Shown: positions 1-5,480 of the stretch, piece after piece
Layout of the letters: each line of letters starts with the position of its first letter
Numbering within the stretch: position 1 is the first letter of the stretch
DNA from: Deltaproteobacteria bacterium
GTDB lineage: Bacteria > Desulfobacterota > Syntrophorhabdia > Syntrophorhabdales > Syntrophorhabdaceae
Direction: 5' to 3'
DNA length: 7,177 bases
NCBI GenBank assembly: GCA_003506795.1
Contig: DNYO01000157.1
Location: forward strand, 1 to 7,177
Position numbers and translations under genes: made by a program
The notes under the pieces: generated by a model
Told to the model about the DNA's origin: nothing
The model's input: only the letters and a program-made list of their open reading frames with translations
Database searches by the model: none

Positions 1-272
1 CGCCGGTTTTCCACTGTTATCTTAACGGGCACCTGGCTCCCCGCGTAGACCTCCTGGGGAAACTCAATCGCAAGGTCCAGCTTTGAAAGGTTGGTCTTTC
101 CGAAGATACCGGAAATGGTCATGAAACTGAGCAGGGCCGAAACAACGAGAAAGACCAGGTTGTTGTTGGTGTTCGCCGCCGCTATACCGAGAAAAATGGT
201 GAGCGCTATATAGATGAAGCCTGCTTTGGATATTTTGATTACAGGGGTGTGGGGACGACGTCTACGATTGAT
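1..272 (-). CDS. DUF58 domain protein, N-terminal part (runs off left edge)
   Basis: Partial gene read leftward, directly after the MoxR ATPase. The recognisable protein begins with VIKISKAGFIYIALTIFLG and continues with an AANTNNNLVFLVVSALLSF stretch, then leaves the membrane with KTNLSKLDLAIEFPQEVYAG. Two closely spaced hydrophobic segments around an N-T-x-N-N turn, followed by a beta-rich soluble part, are typical of DUF58 proteins, which are membrane-anchored and commonly paired with MoxR ATPases. The start is a puzzle. The frame is open back to about 305 but has no ATG, GTG or TTG before an internal ATG at 122-120, which would remove both membrane segments. The outer coordinate given here is an ATC at 272-270, preceded at 8 nt by GGGAG (285-281), which would give a basic N terminus (NRRRRP) and a 34-nt overlap with moxR. 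Another ATC lies at 239-237. The family call is firm; the start is uncertain. Confidence 0.8.
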   Translation of the reverse strand, partial: MNRRRRPHTPVIKISKAGFIYIALTIFLGIAAANTNNNLVFLVVSALLSFMTISGIFGKTNLSKLDLAIEFPQEVYAGSQVPVKITVENR

Positions 273-1207
273 CGTACAATCTCCCTTTTGTTGAGGTTCT
301 CATACTCTTCCTTGAAGATCACGCGGTGAGGTATTGTGTATTCAACGAGGTCTCTTATGTCCTCGGGTATGACGAAATCCCTGTCGTGGAAAAAGGCATT
401 GGTCCTTGCGGTATTGATGATTGTAAGCGCTCCCCTGGTTGAGAGGCCCGCCGAGAGATATTCGCTTGTCCGTGTTTCCTGTATGATCGAAAGTGTGTAT
501 TCGAGGATCTTGTCCGAAACATGAATGCCGCGGGATATCTCGTCCTGCAGCCGCGATACCTCATCCTGACTGACGACAGGCTCGATAAGATATATGTCCT
601 CTCTCTTGCTGCCGATCTTGAGGATTTCCTTTTCAGCCTGCCGGGAAGGATAACCGATGCTTATCTTCATCATGAAACGATCGAGCTGCGATTCGGGAAG
701 AGGGAAGGTCCCGAACTGCTCGGCCGGATTCTGTGTGGCTATAACGCAGAAAAGCCTGGGGAGTTTGTACGTCTTCCCCTCTATCGTGACCTGCTTTTCC
801 TCCATTGCCTCGAGGAGGGCGCTCTGGGTCTTCGGCGTTGCACGGTTGATCTCATCGCACAGAACGATGTTGTTGAAGATCGGCCCCGGGTGGAATTCGA
901 ATTCTCCCGATGTCTTGTTGTAGATCGACAGGCCGGTGATATCCGTGGGAAGAAGATCGCTCGTACATTGAATACGGCCGAATGATAGCCCGAGGGACTT
1001 GGCGATCCCGATAGCCAGGGTTGTTTTTCCAAGGCCTGGAAGGTCTTCGATGAGAAGGTGCCCCCGTGAAAAGAAGGAGATAAGAGATAAGCCCAGCGGC
1101 CGTTCCTTGCCCTGAAGATAGGTCGAGAGTGAATCGCTGATATGGTGGATCTTGTTGAGGTCCATTTTCATTTCGACGGCGAGATCCTTTCTGTCCACGC
1201 AAGTCAT
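239..1207 (-). CDS. MoxR-family AAA+ ATPase
   Basis: A cytoplasmic AAA+ ATPase of the MoxR class, thought to act as a chaperone-like factor that matures or activates partner proteins, often with DUF58/VWA proteins. Numbered from the ATG at 1207, the 322-residue protein has Walker A (GLGKT, residues 58-62), Walker B (IVLCDE, 114-119), the MoxR signature NRATPKTQSALLEAMEE (121-137), sensor 1 (ATQNP, 157-161), the arginine finger region QLDRF (174-178) and a sensor 2 region (STRGAL) near 257. Length and domain order are normal. The start is doubtful: the 1207 ATG has no visible Shine-Dalgarno and an extended -10 (1206-1214) overlaps it, so translation may begin at Met13 (1171) or Met15 (1165), which also suits the usual length before Walker A. 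A DUF58 gene follows directly, so the two are probably co-transcribed. The substrate cannot be inferred. Confidence 0.95.
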   Translation of the reverse strand: MTCVDRKDLAVEMKMDLNKIHHISDSLSTYLQGKERPLGLSLISFFSRGHLLIEDLPGLGKTTLAIGIAKSLGLSFGRIQCTSDLLPTDITGLSIYNKTSGEFEFHPGPIFNNIVLCDEINRATPKTQSALLEAMEEKQVTIEGKTYKLPRLFCVIATQNPAEQFGTFPLPESQLDRFMMKISIGYPSRQAEKEILKIGSKREDIYLIEPVVSQDEVSRLQDEISRGIHVSDKILEYTLSIIQETRTSEYLSAGLSTRGALTIINTARTNAFFHDRDFVIPEDIRDLVEYTIPHRVIFKEEYENLNKREIVRSIVDVVPTPL

Positions 1208-1214
1208 TGTAACA
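1206..1214 (-). promoter_or_regulatory. Possible extended -10 for the moxR-DUF58 operon
   Basis: On the minus strand the sequence TGTTACAAT fits the extended -10 form TG-N-TACAAT (5 of 6 to TATAAT). No good -35 is seen upstream; TTCCCT at an 18-nt spacing is weak. It overlaps the first ATG of the MoxR frame, which would put the transcription start near 1199 and favour the internal starts at 1171 or 1165. This is a prediction from the bases only. Confidence 0.35.
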
Positions 1215-1257
1215 CAAAAGTGAGCAAATAGGGAACAGGGACATCCTTTTCACTCCC

Positions 1258-1286
1258 TTGACAAACCCCGCTATTTCAGCTTCAAT
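1258..1286 (+). promoter_or_regulatory. Predicted sigma70-type promoter for the DUF2156-ThiF pair
   Basis: A perfect TTGACA (1258-1263) is followed after 17 nt by TTCAAT (1281-1286, 4 of 6 to TATAAT). The predicted transcription start, about 7 nt downstream, falls on or next to the ATG at 1293, so the transcript may be leaderless. The region 1208-1292 is divergent, with moxR leaving to the left. Confidence 0.45.
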
Positions 1287-1292
1287 AGAAGG

Positions 1293-2213
1293 ATGCAGTC
1301 TCTTCCCCGGTTTCCTTTATTCAAGCCTATCGAGCTCGATGACAGGCAGTTCATGTCGGGCATTTTGCGGGACCACCGGCCGGGTACATCGGAGTTTACT
1401 TTCACCAACCTTTTCATCTGGAGAAACCATTATGATTTCCAGTGGTCGGTCCACAGAGACTGGCTCTGTCTTATCGGAAGGGAAGGCGACGGCCCGTGCT
1501 TTGCCATGGGGCCCGCCGGGCCGCCGGGGCGTACGGAGGTTGTCATGATGCTTCTGGAGTGGCTCAGGGAGCATAAAGGGATTGCCGAACCTTGCATCGA
1601 GCGGGCGGACGAAAAGCTTGCCCTTGAATCGTCAAGCCTGCCGGGGCTTGAGGTGGAAGAAAGGCGCGAGCATTTCGATTATGTTTACCTGACACAGGGA
1701 CTCATCGATCTCGCGGGCAACAAACACAGGACGAAACGCAATCACATCAATCAGTTCTACCGCGCATACCAGTCCTACGTATACGAAGAGCTTGAGGAAC
1801 GGCATATCGGGGCCTGTCTCGAGGTCCAGGAAAAATGGTGTCTTGCGCGCCGCTGTAAGGAGGACCTGAACCTGCTGGGGGAGTGGGAGGCGACGAAGGA
1901 AATCCTGAGCAGCTTTCGGGCGCTGGAAGTCGCCGGGGCCGTTATACTGGTGGACGGTGAGGTGAAGGCCTTCACTCTCGGAGAGATCATGGCAAATGAC
2001 ATGGCAGTCATTCATATAGAAAAGGCCGATCCTGAAGTACCCGGTTTGTATCAGCTCATAAACCAGCAATTCTGTGCGAGAAAATGGCATAACGTGAAAT
2101 TCGTCAATCGCGAACAGGACCTCGGGATACCCGGACTCAGAGATGCCAAGCTTTCATATGGTCCCGATCATTTCGTGAAGAAATACAGGATAACCTTGAA
2201 ACGGGGACATTGA
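1293..2213 (+). CDS. DUF2156 domain-containing protein (GNAT-fold, LPG-synthase C-terminal-like)
   Basis: A 306-residue soluble protein of the DUF2156 family. The fold is related to the C-terminal, aminoacyl-tRNA-using domain of bacterial phosphatidylglycerol lysyltransferases (MprF/LPG synthase), but these stand-alone proteins have no membrane part and mostly no assigned reaction. Visible family marks are TSEFTFTNLFIWR (residues 32-44), the central HRTKRNHINQFYR block (145-157), the strand pair VAGAVILVDGEVKAFTLGE (213-231), and the C-terminal signature of PGLYQLINQQF (250-260) followed by NREQDLGIPGLRDAKLS (272-288). The ATG at 1293 is the only ATG, GTG or TTG that gives the full N terminus; a stop lies at 1221-1223. 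AGAAGG abuts the ATG with no spacing, so it is unlikely to work as a normal ribosome binding site. The ThiF-like gene follows after 3 nt and is surely co-transcribed. The acceptor substrate is unknown; aminoacyl or acyl transfer is inference. Confidence 0.9.
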   Translation: MQSLPRFPLFKPIELDDRQFMSGILRDHRPGTSEFTFTNLFIWRNHYDFQWSVHRDWLCLIGREGDGPCFAMGPAGPPGRTEVVMMLLEWLREHKGIAEPCIERADEKLALESSSLPGLEVEERREHFDYVYLTQGLIDLAGNKHRTKRNHINQFYRAYQSYVYEELEERHIGACLEVQEKWCLARRCKEDLNLLGEWEATKEILSSFRALEVAGAVILVDGEVKAFTLGEIMANDMAVIHIEKADPEVPGLYQLINQQFCARKWHNVKFVNREQDLGIPGLRDAKLSYGPDHFVKKYRITLKRGH

Positions 2214-2216
2214 ACA

Positions 2217-2999
2217 ATGACCGGCAAAAAAGAAGGCCATAGTCAGCCCATACACTTCACCGCTGAGGAAGAAGAACGCTATTCCAGGCAGATGATGATT
2301 CCGGCCGTCGGACGCGAGGGCCAGAAACTCCTCAAGGGAGCGAGAGTTTGTATCGCCGGCGCGGGAGGATTGGGGTCCGTTTCGGCATATTATCTTGCGG
2401 CCGCCGGAGTGGGTCGTATCCGGCTCGTCGATCGTGACAGGGTGGAACTCTCAAACCTGAACAGGCAAATACTCCACTTCACGGCCGATATCGGCGAGCC
2501 GAAGGTATTATCGGGCCTTGACAAGCTTGAGAGACTCAACCCTTATTCCCGGATCGAGGCGATTCAGACGGATATTAACGAGGGCAATGCGCAGGAGGTA
2601 ATCGGCGGTTGCCAGGTGGTCATCGATGCCCTGGACAACATCAGGACGCGTCGTTCCCTGAATCGGGCGTCTGTACGGAGCGGAATACCCTTGATCTATG
2701 GAGGAGTCGAGGGGTTTTCGGGGATGGTTTCGACCTTTATCCCCGGTGAGACCCCGTGTTTCGAGTGCCTTTTCGCACACATTTCCGAGGACGAGAAAAG
2801 AAAAGGGGTGGTCGGGATGCTGCCCGCGTTCGTAGGATCCATGCAAGCGCTGGAAGCGGCCAAGATCATTCTCGGCCATGCGCCCTCGCTGGCAGGAACG
2901 CTTCTGTATTTTTCAGGCATGACCATGACCTTTCAGAACATCGCTATCGAGAAAAACCCACTATGTGCCGTCTGCGGAACGCCGGCCCGGCACGAATAA
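2217..2999 (+). CDS. ThiF/MoeB/HesA-family adenylyltransferase (E1-like)
   Basis: A 260-residue cytoplasmic E1-like enzyme of the family that adenylates the C-terminal glycine of ubiquitin-like sulfur carriers such as ThiS or MoaD. It begins with the usual HFTAEEEERYSRQMMIPAVG block. It has the ATP-binding GAGGLG (48-53), the acidic strand-end LVDRDRVELSNLNRQ (70-84), a lysine in EPKV (94-97), the DALDN segment (138-141 region) and two zinc-binding cysteine pairs, CFEC (181-184) and CAVC (250-253). At the place where MoeB and ThiF carry a cysteine just before the G-V-x-G segment, this protein reads EDEKRKGVVGM (191-201), so that cysteine is absent. No ThiS/MoaD-like protein, rhodanese domain or thiazole/molybdopterin gene is in the window; the only partner in the operon is the DUF2156 gene. 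The family is certain; naming it MoeB, ThiF or HesA would be a guess. Confidence 0.9.
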   Translation: MTGKKEGHSQPIHFTAEEEERYSRQMMIPAVGREGQKLLKGARVCIAGAGGLGSVSAYYLAAAGVGRIRLVDRDRVELSNLNRQILHFTADIGEPKVLSGLDKLERLNPYSRIEAIQTDINEGNAQEVIGGCQVVIDALDNIRTRRSLNRASVRSGIPLIYGGVEGFSGMVSTFIPGETPCFECLFAHISEDEKRKGVVGMLPAFVGSMQALEAAKIILGHAPSLAGTLLYFSGMTMTFQNIAIEKNPLCAVCGTPARHE

Positions 3000-3014
3000 T
3001 CCGGTTCCCCTGGT

Positions 3015-3038
3015 CCCTGATCTCCAGCCCCTGATCTC
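3015..3038. repeat. Short tandem-like repeat in the convergent gap
   Basis: CCCTGATCTC occurs twice with a 14-nt period (3015-3024 and 3029-3038) in the 38-nt gap between the convergent ThiF-like and ThiDP-enzyme genes. It is probably a local duplication. CCCCTGG (3007-3013) can pair with CCAGGGG (3044-3050), but the loop is 30 nt and no T-run follows, so it is not called as a terminator. Confidence 0.4.
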
Positions 3039-4642
3039 TATTTCCAGGGGGGCGATGAGACGGTATCGACGAATTCCACTAGGAAAGGTTCATCCCAGCG
3101 GACATCGCGCAAAAAGATGTCCCTGAGTCCGCGGAGGCTTCGGGTTCTTCGTGCTTTTACTCCGAAGGCACGGGCGAGTTTGACAAAATCGGGATTGGTC
3201 AGTTCCATGGAACCGGTTATTTGATGGCGGCTCTGCATTGCATCCTCGAGGATGGAGTAAGAGCTGTTGTTATGGACGAAGATAACGAGAGGGATGTTGT
3301 ACTTCATGATCGTGGCGAGTTCAGCCATCTGCGGAAGCCCGCCGCCGTCACCGCATACGGCCAGACAGGGAAGGTCAGGCCGGGCCGTCTTCGCCCCCAC
3401 GGCCGCCGCGAGTGAATAAAAAATGGGTGATATCCCGCGGGGCATGATGAAGCTTCTCTGAAAATAGACGGGCAGGTAATATTCCGCCCAGTAAGATGGC
3501 ATGTTGAGGTCACAGACGATCGTGGTGGTATCGGGGATGACGCCGCGCAGAAGGTCGACCAGGGCATAACCGGCGGACGACTCCTTCAGGGAGGCCATTT
3601 CCGATGCCTGCTCGTTCTTCAACCGGACAAGGTCCCAGGAAAAAACCCTTTTACCGATGATCCCCGAGAGCCCTTCAAGGACGCCGCCGATGTCTCCCGT
3701 GAAGTGGGTCATCGCGGGATAGTTCTTGTTTATCCACCGGTCATCGATATCAATGTGTACGAGATCCTTGATCCGGACGCCGCGTCTCTTTGCATCCACG
3801 TCACGCAGTCGTGTCCCGGCGGCAATGACAAGATCGGCGGATTTGAGAATCTCGCGGGCCAGACCCTTTGCCATGATGTTTCCGAGAGAGAAAAGGCTCC
3901 TGTCGCTGACGACCCCCTTCCCCCCCGTTGAGGTCAAAAAAGGTATTCCGGCGCGGCGGCAGATATCCTCAACCAGTTCCCCCGTGTGTGTTCCCATAAG
4001 GGCCTTGCCGCCCAGGAGGACCGGCCTGTCCCTGCCGTCGAGAATGTGTTCCAGGTTCCCCAGGAAGGTCTGCAGCCCTCCGGCGTCTGCTTCTTCCGGT
4101 TCCGGCTGCCGCCCCTGTCCGGGAAGCCCGGATAGGGGGATCTCCTTGTCGAGAATACTGAAGGGGACGGATACGAGTACGGGGCCGGGGCGGCCCGTCG
4201 TGCATGTTCTCAATGCCTGCTTCAGTGACGCATCGAGGCTTTCAGGTTTGTCGGCCGTGAACACGGCCTTGATAAAGTGCCTGAAAATATTTTCCGGAGC
4301 CTCGAGTTCATGGAGGATGCCCTTTCCGATATCCTTTCTATCGGTGTCGATGTGGAGGACAAAAAGGGGCACGTCGTCGCAGTACGCCTCCATGCAGCCC
4401 GACACGATGTTTCCGAGTCCCGGACCGGGGGTGATCAGAATAACAGCCGGTTTTCCCGAGGCCCTGGCATACCCGTCGGCCATAAATGCGAGATTTGTTT
4501 CATGACGGGCAGTTATCGTTTTTATGCTTTGATCGCAAAAAAGTTCCGCATTAAGGGCAAGTGTATGTAAACCGGGTAATTGGAAGATATGAGATATACC
4601 AGCTTGGTGAAAAAATGCTCTAATTAGCTGTTTTCCTTGCAT
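3038..4642 (-). CDS. Thiamine diphosphate-dependent enzyme, acetolactate synthase/2-oxoacid decarboxylase-like
   Basis: A full-length 534-residue ThiDP enzyme with the three domains of the acetolactate synthase/decarboxylase superfamily. The N-terminal PYR domain holds the catalytic glutamate (E48 in ARHETNLAFMADGYAR). A central domain follows from about 190-330 (PVLLGGKAL, then an ADLVIAAGTRL motif). The C-terminal PP domain has the cofactor/metal motif starting GDGGG (431) and ending NN (458-459). The GDG motif continues LPQMAEL where acetolactate synthases usually have an F-x-M-N-x-x-EL run. GRPGPVLVSVP (150-160) matches the family. No regulatory small subunit or other branched-chain gene is nearby, so biosynthetic IlvB is unlikely. 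The GKGILHELEAPENIF segment (106-120) resembles catabolic members such as 2-ketoarginine decarboxylase; with arginine metabolism next door that is a tempting but unproven guess. It is divergent from the regulator gene at 4761. The ATG at 4642 lacks a clear Shine-Dalgarno. Convergent with the gene ending at 2999. Confidence 0.9.
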   Translation of the reverse strand: MQGKQLIRAFFHQAGISHIFQLPGLHTLALNAELFCDQSIKTITARHETNLAFMADGYARASGKPAVILITPGPGLGNIVSGCMEAYCDDVPLFVLHIDTDRKDIGKGILHELEAPENIFRHFIKAVFTADKPESLDASLKQALRTCTTGRPGPVLVSVPFSILDKEIPLSGLPGQGRQPEPEEADAGGLQTFLGNLEHILDGRDRPVLLGGKALMGTHTGELVEDICRRAGIPFLTSTGGKGVVSDRSLFSLGNIMAKGLAREILKSADLVIAAGTRLRDVDAKRRGVRIKDLVHIDIDDRWINKNYPAMTHFTGDIGGVLEGLSGIIGKRVFSWDLVRLKNEQASEMASLKESSAGYALVDLLRGVIPDTTTIVCDLNMPSYWAEYYLPVYFQRSFIMPRGISPIFYSLAAAVGAKTARPDLPCLAVCGDGGGLPQMAELATIMKYNIPLVIFVHNNSSYSILEDAMQSRHQITGSMELTNPDFVKLARAFGVKARRTRSLRGLRDIFLRDVRWDEPFLVEFVDTVSSPPWK

Positions 4643-4660
4643 AATATGCCCAGAGTCGAC

Positions 4661-4758
4661 AGTTTAGCATACTGGACCTGAAAGTTAAATAAAAATTGAC
4701 TTGACAAGAAAAATACTAATTTAGTTTAATACTGTAAACTTTTGGTGCGTGTATACTG
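4661..4758. repeat. Repeated AGTTTA / ATACTG words in the divergent promoter region
   Basis: AGTTTAGCATACTG (4661-4674) recurs as AGTTTAATACTG (4723-4734), and ATACTG appears a third time at 4753-4758. The second copy also forms a perfect inverted repeat, AGTTTA (4723-4728), six bases, TAAACT (4735-4740), covering the predicted -10 and start site of the regulator promoter. The first copy lies close to the start of the divergent ThiDP-enzyme gene. Such placement is what operators for the adjacent XRE-cupin protein would look like. The sites are seen in the bases; protein binding is inference. Confidence 0.45.
4701..4730 (+). promoter_or_regulatory. Predicted sigma70-type promoter for the XRE-cupin regulator and polyamine genes
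   Basis: TTGACA (4701-4706), an 18-nt spacer and TTTAAT (4725-4730, 5 of 6 to TATAAT), with an A/T-rich stretch just upstream (4681-4698) that could act as an UP element. The predicted transcription start is near 4737, inside the AGTTTA/TAAACT inverted repeat, which suits repression by a bound regulator. I saw no comparably good promoter between the regulator and the arginine decarboxylase, so this may serve the whole operon. Confidence 0.6.
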
Positions 4759-4760
4759 TT

Positions 4761-5315
4761 ATGGCGAAATCGGGCGAAATGAGCATAGGGGAAAGAATCA
4801 AAGTGCTGAGGCAGGCCAAGAACCTTACCCAGGAGGAACTGGCTACGCGGGCGGGACTGACGAAGGGTTTTATCTCGCAGGTGGAGCGTAATCTTACTTC
4901 CCTGTCTGTTGAAAGCCTGATCGGCATACTCGATGCTCTCGATGAAAAGCCGTCACATTTCTTCAACGGCGCCTTTGATGAAAAGATCGTCTTTAAACTC
5001 AAGGACAGGGTCGATCTCGAGATCGAAGGGGTGAAGGGTTTTCGGATACTTGTACCGGCGGCGCAGAACCGGCTTCTGGATCCGGCCCTGCTCGAACTGG
5101 GCATGGGAGAGAGGACCCCGGAAGAAGAACCGCACGAAGGTGAGGAGTTCGGTTTCGTCCTTTCGGGGAGCGTCGAACTCGTACTGGGTGGAAAACCGCA
5201 GAAGGTAAAGAAAGGCGAGTGTTTCTATTATAAGGCAAGCAGGAAGCACTACATTATAAATAAACGAAATGCGACGGCAGTTTTGCTGTGGGTGTCTTCT
5301 CCTCCTAATTTTTGA
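4761..5315 (+). CDS. XRE-family transcriptional regulator with C-terminal cupin domain
   Basis: A 184-residue DNA-binding regulator (numbered from the ATG at 4761). The N terminus is an XRE/Cro-type helix-turn-helix: SIGERIKVLRQAKN (8-21), then TQEELATRAGLT (23-34) and the recognition helix region KGFISQVER (35-43). The C terminus is a cupin_2 barrel with EPHEGEEFGFVLSGSVEL (123-140), the basic strand GKPQKVKKGECFYY (144-157) and a final histidine (H163) in the usual second cupin motif. This architecture matches PuuR and similar regulators whose cupin binds a small ligand. Standing first in a polyamine gene set, it is likely to sense arginine, agmatine or a polyamine and to control its own operon, perhaps also the divergent ThiDP enzyme; this is inference from context. 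A GTG at 4749 in frame would add four residues. Neither start has a good Shine-Dalgarno, so the ATG is chosen as the simpler option. Confidence 0.92.
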   Translation: MAKSGEMSIGERIKVLRQAKNLTQEELATRAGLTKGFISQVERNLTSLSVESLIGILDALDEKPSHFFNGAFDEKIVFKLKDRVDLEIEGVKGFRILVPAAQNRLLDPALLELGMGERTPEEEPHEGEEFGFVLSGSVELVLGGKPQKVKKGECFYYKASRKHYIINKRNATAVLLWVSSPPNF

Positions 5316-5316
5316 G

Positions 5317-5330
5317 ATCCCGTGCGGGAT
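5317..5330. repeat. Perfect palindrome ATCCCG-TG-CGGGAT after the regulator stop
   Basis: A 6-bp inverted repeat (5317-5322 and 5325-5330) starts 2 nt after the regulator's TGA. In RNA it could form a short ATCCC/GGGAT stem with a GTGC tetraloop immediately ahead of the AAGGAG at 5331. No T-run follows, so it is not an intrinsic terminator. It may be an operator or an RNA element affecting the small downstream ORF. Confidence 0.4.
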
Positions 5331-5338
5331 AAGGAGAT

Positions 5339-5458
5339 ATGAAGAAGAACCATAACGGGAAGCATACGATAAGGGCGAGATTTATTTTCGCCCGTTCATT
5401 TATACAAATGGTTCGACGTTTTGCGGCAATGGGAATGCCCACGAACTGCTGGGGCTAA
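5339..5458 (+). CDS. Possible 39-aa leader peptide upstream of the arginine decarboxylase
   Basis: A short frame starting MKKNHNGKHTIRARFIF and ending MPTNCWG, then TAA. AAGGAG (5331-5336) lies only 2 nt before the ATG, which is tighter than normal, so translation is uncertain. The peptide is strongly basic with five arginines, encoded AGG, AGA, CGT, CGA and CGT. It ends 22 nt before the TTG start of the arginine decarboxylase. Inside it is a hairpin, GGGCGA (5373-5378) with TCGCCC (5388-5393), and later TGGG-AATG-CCCA (5430-5441). A leader peptide that couples arginine supply or ribosome movement to expression of the decarboxylase is one reading; an untranslated structured leader or a chance ORF are others. 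I recognise no known family. Confidence 0.3.
   Translation: MKKNHNGKHTIRARFIFARSFIQMVRRFAAMGMPTNCWG
5373..5393 (+). promoter_or_regulatory. Hairpin in the arginine decarboxylase leader
   Basis: GGGCGA (5373-5378) pairs perfectly with TCGCCC (5388-5393) around a 9-nt AT-rich loop. It sits in the middle of the possible leader ORF. No uninterrupted T-tract follows, so it is better seen as a leader stem (pausing or anti-structure) than as a complete terminator. A second small stem, TGGG/CCCA, is at 5430-5441. Confidence 0.35.
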
Positions 5459-5466
5459 AAAAATTT

Positions 5467-5475
5467 GGGAGGTGG
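5467..5475 (+). promoter_or_regulatory. Strong ribosome binding site that fixes the TTG start
   Basis: GGGAGGTGG lies 5 nt ahead of a TTG at 5481-5483. This is the best Shine-Dalgarno in the window and decides the start of the arginine decarboxylase over an upstream in-frame TTG at 5421, which has none. Confidence 0.8.
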
Positions 5476-5480
5476 TTACA

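Noticed and set aside
521..985. 154-codon plus-strand open frame opposite moxR
   Set aside because: It is the antisense shadow of well-conserved MoxR motifs; its translation shows no recognisable domain.
3007..3050. CCCCTGG/CCAGGGG pairing as a shared terminator for the convergent genes
   Set aside because: The loop is 30 nt, the stem enters the ThiDP-enzyme coding end, and no T-run follows on either strand.
3726..4505. 259-codon plus-strand open frame opposite the ThiDP enzyme
   Set aside because: Low-complexity, Ser/Pro/Arg-rich translation typical of an antisense frame of a GC-rich gene; the minus-strand frame has clear catalytic motifs.
3038..4642. Calling the ThiDP enzyme IlvB, biosynthetic acetolactate synthase
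   Set aside because: No small subunit or ilv/leu neighbours, and the ThiDP motif departs from the synthase pattern.
5316..5480. A named riboswitch (guanidine, preQ1, SAM or similar) ahead of the arginine decarboxylase
   Set aside because: Some short stems are present, but I could not match the conserved core of any riboswitch class I know.
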